Assembly (NCBI GenBank): GCA_001515955.1 | Contig: LOES01000031.1 | Span: forward strand, 1 to 9,577 | Direction of reading: 5' to 3' | Source of the DNA: Clostridia bacterium BRH_c25 | Lineage (GTDB): Bacteria; Bacillota_A; Clostridia; Lutisporales; Lutisporaceae | Length of the DNA: 9,577 nt | In this document: piece after piece, positions 6,203-9,577 of the stretch | Layout: each line of letters begins with the position of its first letter | Position numbering within the stretch: position 1 is the first letter of the stretch | The notes under the pieces: model-generated | Seen by the model: the letters and a program-made list of their open reading frames with translations, nothing else | Told to the model about the DNA's origin: nothing | Database searches by the model: none | Position numbers and translations under genes: made by a program

Positions 6203-6742
6203 TTGTCTTCCATTTTATCAGGCATCCTGCGTCAAAAGCTTTCAGAAATACAAAGTCAGCTTCCATCTTACGTAAAGATTATGAAGGACACTGCACCAAG
6301 CTTCGAAAAAATTCTTGAGGATGAGATAATTGAGCCTCTGGATTATCAAAGCCAGTCAAGCAATGACTATAGTCAATTAATCGAAGCCGCTTCAAAAAAA
6401 TATAATATCAACAGCAATATAATAAATGCAGTGATAAAAGCAGAATCAAGCTTTAACCCCAAAGCGGTATCAAGAACAGGTGCAATGGGCCTCATGCAGC
6501 TTATGCCCGGAACCGCCAAAGCGTTAGGTGTAAGTAATGCTTTTGATCCCAGTGAAAACATAGATGGAGGCGTCAGGTACCTTAAGGATATGCTGTCTGA
6601 ATTTGGCGGCAGTCTGGAGCTTGCACTTGCAGCATACAATGCAGGCCCCAACAGTGTCAAGAAGTACGGCGGGATACCTCCTTATAAAGAAACACAGAAC
6701 TACGTAAAAAAAGTAATGTCAGGCTTGAAAAACAAGGCATAA
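6203..6742 (+). CDS. Soluble lytic murein transglycosylase (SLT domain)
   Basis: This 179-residue protein has a C-terminal lysozyme-like SLT domain that cleaves the glycan strands of peptidoglycan. The catalytic glutamate is E81 in [12 protein letters not shown]. It is followed by [13 protein letters not shown] (93-105) and ALAAYNAGP (141-149), all standard family 1 motifs. About 55 N-terminal residues form a helical region with no signal peptide or membrane segment. This resembles Bacillus CwlQ/YjbJ-type enzymes, which also lack one. The start is probably TTG at 6203, because AAAGGAG ends 9 nt upstream. Another TTG at 6194 directly abuts that site and would add three residues. It is divergent from the hydrogenase cluster and ends 27 bp before the convergent acetyltransferase gene. 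How it reaches the wall is not evident. Confidence 0.92.
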   Translation: MSSILSGILRQKLSEIQSQLPSYVKIMKDTAPSFEKILEDEIIEPLDYQSQSSNDYSQLIEAASKKYNINSNIINAVIKAESSFNPKAVSRTGAMGLMQLMPGTAKALGVSNAFDPSENIDGGVRYLKDMLSEFGGSLELALAAYNAGPNSVKKYGGIPPYKETQNYVKKVMSGLKNKA

Positions 6743-6769
6743 TAAATTATAGGATAGCCCTGAGCTTCT

Positions 6770-7348
6770 TCATGTTATTTCCTTCTTCATTATTATAAAA
6801 TCAGCAGCCAGATTTTTAAGCTCAATATACTGTTCTATGGTTCTAAAATAGTTGAACTCAAGTTTCTGCCAAAAGGACTTCCCTATTTCGTTTCCGGCTA
6901 TTACACCTATATATACTCTTTTAACATCATAGCTCTTATTAAGCATGTCAATAAAGGCTCTGGCAGTCTTTGTCCCTATTCCCAGCCTTTGGTATCTGTT
7001 GTCTATAAGTATTGAGGATATCCAAGCTTCTTCGCTGTTTTCATAATCGATTCTTCCTTTGATCACGCCAACCAGCTGCGGACCGGAAGCCTTGTCAAGG
7101 AAAATCCCCGTGAAAAACTCATGGCTGTTGACAAGCACTTCCAGATACTTTTGATTTATATCCTCCAGGGACATCCTTCTGTCTATGCCCGTAGCATATA
7201 TGTTCAGCTCATTCTGGTTATATAAATCCAAGACATCCCCCAGGTCTTCCTTTGTGATATCCTTAAAGATCAGATTATCCAATTGTTTATTTAGAGTAAG
7301 CATTTCATTCACCTGCATATAGCACACTAAAAAATCTAATGCGCTCAT
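6770..7348 (-). CDS. GNAT-family N-acetyltransferase
   Basis: This predicted cytoplasmic acetyltransferase of up to 192 residues transfers an acetyl group from acetyl-CoA to an unknown amine. The GNAT fold is recognisable from LIFKDITKEDLGDVLDLY (26-43), the central strand AWISSILID (108-116), and the acetyl-CoA loop RYQRLGIGTKTA (118-129). SFWQKLEFNYFRT then marks the last conserved motif. The substrate cannot be inferred from the sequence or its neighbours. The start is uncertain. The ATG at 7348 follows GAGG at only 4 nt, while an ATG at 7303 follows AGGTGA at 5 nt and gives a 177-residue protein starting nearer the domain. The gene stands alone, divergent from the HD-GYP gene and convergent with the transglycosylase. 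I see no clear promoter or terminator for it. Confidence 0.85.
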   Translation of the reverse strand: MSALDFLVCYMQVNEMLTLNKQLDNLIFKDITKEDLGDVLDLYNQNELNIYATGIDRRMSLEDINQKYLEVLVNSHEFFTGIFLDKASGPQLVGVIKGRIDYENSEEAWISSILIDNRYQRLGIGTKTARAFIDMLNKSYDVKRVYIGVIAGNEIGKSFWQKLEFNYFRTIEQYIELKNLAADFIIMKKEIT

Positions 7349-7382
7349 ATTACCTCAATTTAGTGTTTAAGCCCTATATATA

Positions 7383-7401
7383 TATTCTACACAACAGAAT
7401 A
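7383..7401. repeat. Short perfect inverted repeat upstream of the acetyltransferase gene
   Basis: TATTCT (7383-7388) and AGAATA (7396-7401) form a perfect 6-bp inverted repeat around a 7-base loop, next to a run of alternating TA (about 7375-7384). It lies about 35 bp before the acetyltransferase start and could be an operator. The rest of the 245-bp divergent region holds only the HD-GYP promoter and a tandem GATTTTCT pair (7551-7566). Confidence 0.3.
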
Positions 7402-7507
7402 AATTCCTCTTTTATATCCTTAGTGCAGCGCTGAAATAAGCTAATTCCAGACCTTTCCACACTATTACCTTATAATTTACATTTTTAAGCAAAATTTGTT
7501 AATAATC

Positions 7508-7535
7508 TTTACATTATCCATATTTAATATATAAT
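7508..7535 (+). promoter_or_regulatory. Sigma-A-type promoter of the HD-GYP gene
   Basis: TTTACA (7508-7513) and TATAAT (7530-7535) are separated by 16 bp. The -35 matches five of six consensus bases and the -10 matches all six. Transcription would start near 7542, leaving a leader of about 50 nt. I see no c-di-GMP riboswitch in that short leader. Confidence 0.7.
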
Positions 7536-7593
7536 CATAAATATAAGCATGATTTTCTGATTTTCTTAATCCAACTTGAAAGAAACAGGTGAT

Positions 7594-8631
7594 ATGATGG
7601 CCGAAGTAAGAGTAATGAAAACTTCAGATTGTGAACCTGGGATGGTGTTGGCTTCGGACGTAGTAAACGATTATGGAGCAGTAATACTATACCAGAATTC
7701 AAAATTGGATGAGTATTCCATCAATAAACTGACCAAGCTTGGTTTGAATTTTATAAAGGTTTATACCGATTATGAATTCAAGGAAAAGAAGCAAATTGTT
7801 GTTGAAGCCCAATACAATAACAATTTGGAGGAATTCAAGCAGATAATATGGGATATAAGCTGCGGAAGAAACTTGCAAATGGATCGTATAAGTGAAGTTT
7901 CCAAAAGTCTCAGCAACAACTTTGATTCGATAAACGACCTGGTTTTTTGTCTCAGCAAGGTCAGATCAATTAATGAGTATACCTATACCCACAGTTTAAA
8001 TGTATCTCTCCTGTGCTCCCTGCTGGGTTCCTGGCTGAATCTCAACCATACTCACATTGAGCAGCTTTCTTATTGCGGAATATTGCATGATATAGGAAAG
8101 TCAAAGGTACCTAAAGAAATACTTAACAAGCCGGATACACTTAATGAAAAGGAATTCAATGAAATAAAAAAACATCCTGTTACAGGCTATAAGCTGCTTG
8201 AGCAGAATGACGAAATAAGCAAGGATGTTGCTCTGGGAGTATTAATGCATCACGAAAGGGAGGATGGCTCCGGTTATCCCTTCGGACTGAAATCAAAGCA
8301 GATTCATTATTATGCAAAAGTCCTCGCTGTAGTTGATATATTTGACGCAATGACCTCCAACCGGGTACACAAGAAACGCCAGCCGCCTTTCGACGTGCTT
8401 GAAATGTATGAAAGTGAATATCTGACAAAATGTGATGCCAGCATAATGCTTACTTTTCTCAAGCATATATCAAGCTATTATGTCGGAAATATGGTCAAGC
8501 TGAGCAACGGCTCCGTTGGAGAAATAGTGTATATTAATCCCAACAGGATTTCCCGCCCTCTAATAAAGTCAAAGGATAACATTATTGATCTCAGTGTGAT
8601 GCCTGAAATAAAAATTGTAGAAATGCTGTAA
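7594..8631 (+). CDS. HD-GYP domain cyclic-di-GMP phosphodiesterase
   Basis: HD-GYP proteins hydrolyse the second messenger c-di-GMP and so influence motility, adhesion and biofilm. This one has about 345 residues. The N-terminal 120 or so form the small region often found before HD-GYP domains (CEPGMVLASDV, then YGAVIL), with no transmembrane segment or receiver domain. The catalytic domain shows the metal site residues H133 (THSLN), GILHDIGK with H165/D166, KHP at 193-195, HHEREDGSGYP with H219/H220 and GYP at 227-229, and AVVDIFDAMTSNR with D248. All key residues are present, so activity is expected. A C-terminal segment with GNMVKLSNGSVGEIV (a small beta domain) follows. The start is ATG at 7594 or 7597 after AGGTGA. 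A TTG at 7576 lies in the same frame but has no ribosome binding site. It is monocistronic with its own promoter. Its input signal is unknown. Confidence 0.93.
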   Translation: MMAEVRVMKTSDCEPGMVLASDVVNDYGAVILYQNSKLDEYSINKLTKLGLNFIKVYTDYEFKEKKQIVVEAQYNNNLEEFKQIIWDISCGRNLQMDRISEVSKSLSNNFDSINDLVFCLSKVRSINEYTYTHSLNVSLLCSLLGSWLNLNHTHIEQLSYCGILHDIGKSKVPKEILNKPDTLNEKEFNEIKKHPVTGYKLLEQNDEISKDVALGVLMHHEREDGSGYPFGLKSKQIHYYAKVLAVVDIFDAMTSNRVHKKRQPPFDVLEMYESEYLTKCDASIMLTFLKHISSYYVGNMVKLSNGSVGEIVYINPNRISRPLIKSKDNIIDLSVMPEIKIVEML

Positions 8632-8658
8632 TTACAGGTCAATAATTTAGAGGAGATT

Positions 8659-8715
8659 ATGATTTTTTATTTGATGCTTATAAATATAATGTATTTAATG
8701 AATATTCTGGTATAA
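8659..8715 (+). CDS. Possible 18-residue hydrophobic peptide ORF upstream of fba
   Basis: An ATG at 8659 follows AGAGGAG at short spacing and opens a frame of 18 codons ending in TAA. The peptide is almost wholly hydrophobic (begins MIFYLMLINIM). It lies between the HD-GYP gene and fba and overlaps the candidate fba promoter. It may be a chance frame in AT-rich DNA. No function is claimed. Confidence 0.15.
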   Translation: MIFYLMLINIMYLMNILV

Positions 8716-8716
8716 T
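8708..8716 (+). promoter_or_regulatory. Extended -10 promoter candidate for the fba leader
   Basis: TGGTATAAT is a full extended -10 element (TGn plus TATAAT). No recognisable -35 is present at 16-18 bp, which such promoters can tolerate. Transcription would start near 8723, giving a 135-nt leader before fba. Confidence 0.5.
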
Positions 8717-8732
8717 AATAGGAGTAGTGGAA

Positions 8733-8759
8733 AAATGCACTGTTTTCATAAAAGCATTT
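8733..8759 (+). repeat. Hairpin-forming inverted repeat in the fba leader
   Basis: AAATGC (8733-8738) pairs with GCATTT (8754-8759), and an inner TTTT/AAAA pair closes over CAT. A T-rich tract (8770-8776) lies about 10 nt further on. The stem is AT-rich and weak as a terminator. It may be part of a folded leader or small RNA together with the stronger hairpin at 8789. Confidence 0.35.
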
Positions 8760-8788
8760 ATCACGCTTCTTTTTTTAAGCCTATAGAA

Positions 8789-8817
8789 GTTCTGATATGC
8801 GATCAGTAACGCTTTTT
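8789..8817 (+). terminator. Intrinsic-terminator-like hairpin upstream of fba
   Basis: GTTCTGAT (8789-8796) pairs with ATCAGTAAC (8802-8810) around loop ATGCG, with one bulged T at 8807, and is followed by GC and TTTTT (8813-8817). It ends 40 bp before the fba start and lies downstream of the extended -10 promoter. It could attenuate fba, end a short RNA of about 95 nt, or terminate HD-GYP transcription. An AGAAG at 8785-8789 can also pair with CTTCT at 8766-8770, which would compete with the base of this stem. Confidence 0.45.
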
Positions 8818-8857
8818 ATAATAATAGTGTATTAAAATATATGTAGGAGGTATCATC

Positions 8858-9577
8858 ATGCCATTAGTTACATCAAAGGAAATGTTCAAAAAAGCATATG
8901 AAGGTAAGTATGCAGTGGGTGCATTTAATGTCAACAATATGGAAATAATTCAGGGTATTGTTGATGCGGCAAAAGAAGAAAAAGCTCCACTCATACTGCA
9001 GGTTTCAGCCGGTGCGAGAAAATATGCAAAGCATATATATCTTATGAAGCTTGTTGAAGCAGCAGTAGAGGACAGTGGTCTCCCAATCTGCCTTCACCTG
9101 GATCACGGCGAAGATTTTGAGATCTGCAAGTCTTGCATTGATGGTGGATTTACATCAGTAATGATTGACGGTTCCAAGCATTCCTTCGAGGAAAACATCG
9201 CAGTGACAAAAAAGGTTGTAGAGTACGCCCATGAGAGAGGCGTAGTGGTAGAAGCCGAGCTGGGCAAGCTGGCAGGGGTTGAGGATGCTGTAAAGGTTGC
9301 TGCAAAAGATGCTACATATACCGATCCCGACCAGGCAGTTGAATTCGTTCAGAGAACAGGGGTTGATTCTCTTGCAATAGCAATTGGCACCAGCCATGGA
9401 GCATACAAGTTCAAAGGAGAACCTGAGCTTGACTTTGCAAGACTTGAGAAAATCTCAAAGCTGCTGCCGGACTACCCATTGGTACTGCATGGAGCTTCCA
9501 CAGTGCTTCCTGAGTTTGTAGAGCTTTGCAACAAATATGGCGGCAATGTGGCAGGAGCACAAGGGGTTCCTGAGGAT
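8858..9577 (+). CDS. fba: Class II fructose-1,6-bisphosphate aldolase, 3' end off window
   Basis: This zinc-dependent glycolytic and gluconeogenic enzyme reversibly splits fructose-1,6-bisphosphate into dihydroxyacetone phosphate and glyceraldehyde-3-phosphate in the cytoplasm. The first 240 residues are present, of about 305-310 in the family, and the frame is open at the right edge. Visible residues are the N-terminal GAFNVNNME (21-29), HLDHGEDFE with catalytic D82 and zinc ligand H83, VEAELGKLAG (131-140), GTSHGAYK with H180, and LHGAST with H211. The glycine-rich phosphate-binding loops fit the family. The ATG at 8858 follows a strong TAGGAGG 8 nt upstream. The gene is transcribed alone from a candidate extended -10 promoter through a leader with a terminator-like hairpin, so attenuation is possible. 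Codon use looks like that of a highly expressed gene. Confidence 0.96.
   Translation, partial: MPLVTSKEMFKKAYEGKYAVGAFNVNNMEIIQGIVDAAKEEKAPLILQVSAGARKYAKHIYLMKLVEAAVEDSGLPICLHLDHGEDFEICKSCIDGGFTSVMIDGSKHSFEENIAVTKKVVEYAHERGVVVEAELGKLAGVEDAVKVAAKDATYTDPDQAVEFVQRTGVDSLAIAIGTSHGAYKFKGEPELDFARLEKISKLLPDYPLVLHGASTVLPEFVELCNKYGGNVAGAQGVPED

Noticed and set aside
6743..6769. Bidirectional terminator between convergent genes
   Set aside because: The 27-bp gap holds no stem of useful length and no T-run on either strand.
7536..7593. Cyclic-di-GMP riboswitch before the HD-GYP gene
   Set aside because: The leader is only about 50 nt and has none of the conserved riboswitch core sequences.

Overview
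The window looks like chromosome of a low-GC, strictly anaerobic Firmicute. Class Clostridia is likely, probably a fermentative, H2-producing member near the Ruminiclostridium/Acetivibrio group. This rests on the gene set (NAD-linked [FeFe]-hydrogenase subunits, an H-cluster-type iron-sulfur protein, a clostridial-type class II aldolase), strong AGGAGG ribosome binding sites, AT-rich intergenic DNA and several GTG/TTG starts. The genus is inference.

Positions 1-5937 hold nine genes on the minus strand, read from right to left. The first five form a signalling-type block: DRTGG-domain protein, RsbT-like serine kinase, an H-cluster-type protein resembling sensory hydrogenases (HydS-like), a second DRTGG-domain protein and a PHP phosphoesterase. 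After a 185-bp gap with its own candidate promoter come the subunits of a multimeric NAD(P)-linked [FeFe]-hydrogenase: the NuoE-like subunit (HydC/HndA), a histidine-kinase-type ATPase, a thioredoxin-fold [2Fe-2S] protein (HndB-like), and the NuoF-like flavin subunit (HydB/HndC), cut by the left edge. The catalytic [FeFe] subunit (HydA/HndD) is not in the window and is expected just beyond position 1.

The reading I favour is that the right-hand block senses H2 or redox state and signals through kinase, DRTGG and phosphoesterase proteins, while the left-hand block is the electron-bifurcating hydrogenase that makes or uses H2. The sequence supports the domains and gene order. The signalling link is inference.

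The 265-bp divergent intergenic region (5938-6202) is rich in structure. It holds two TTTCGCG-core boxes placed about one promoter apart, a long imperfect inverted repeat, and a sigma-D-like promoter candidate facing right. To the right are a soluble lytic transglycosylase (plus strand), a convergent GNAT acetyltransferase (minus strand), an HD-GYP c-di-GMP phosphodiesterase (plus strand, with a good sigma-A promoter) and the first 240 codons of class II fructose-bisphosphate aldolase (plus strand, cut by the right edge). The aldolase has a structured leader with a terminator-like hairpin. I see no tRNA, rRNA, CRISPR array, insertion sequence or phage gene.
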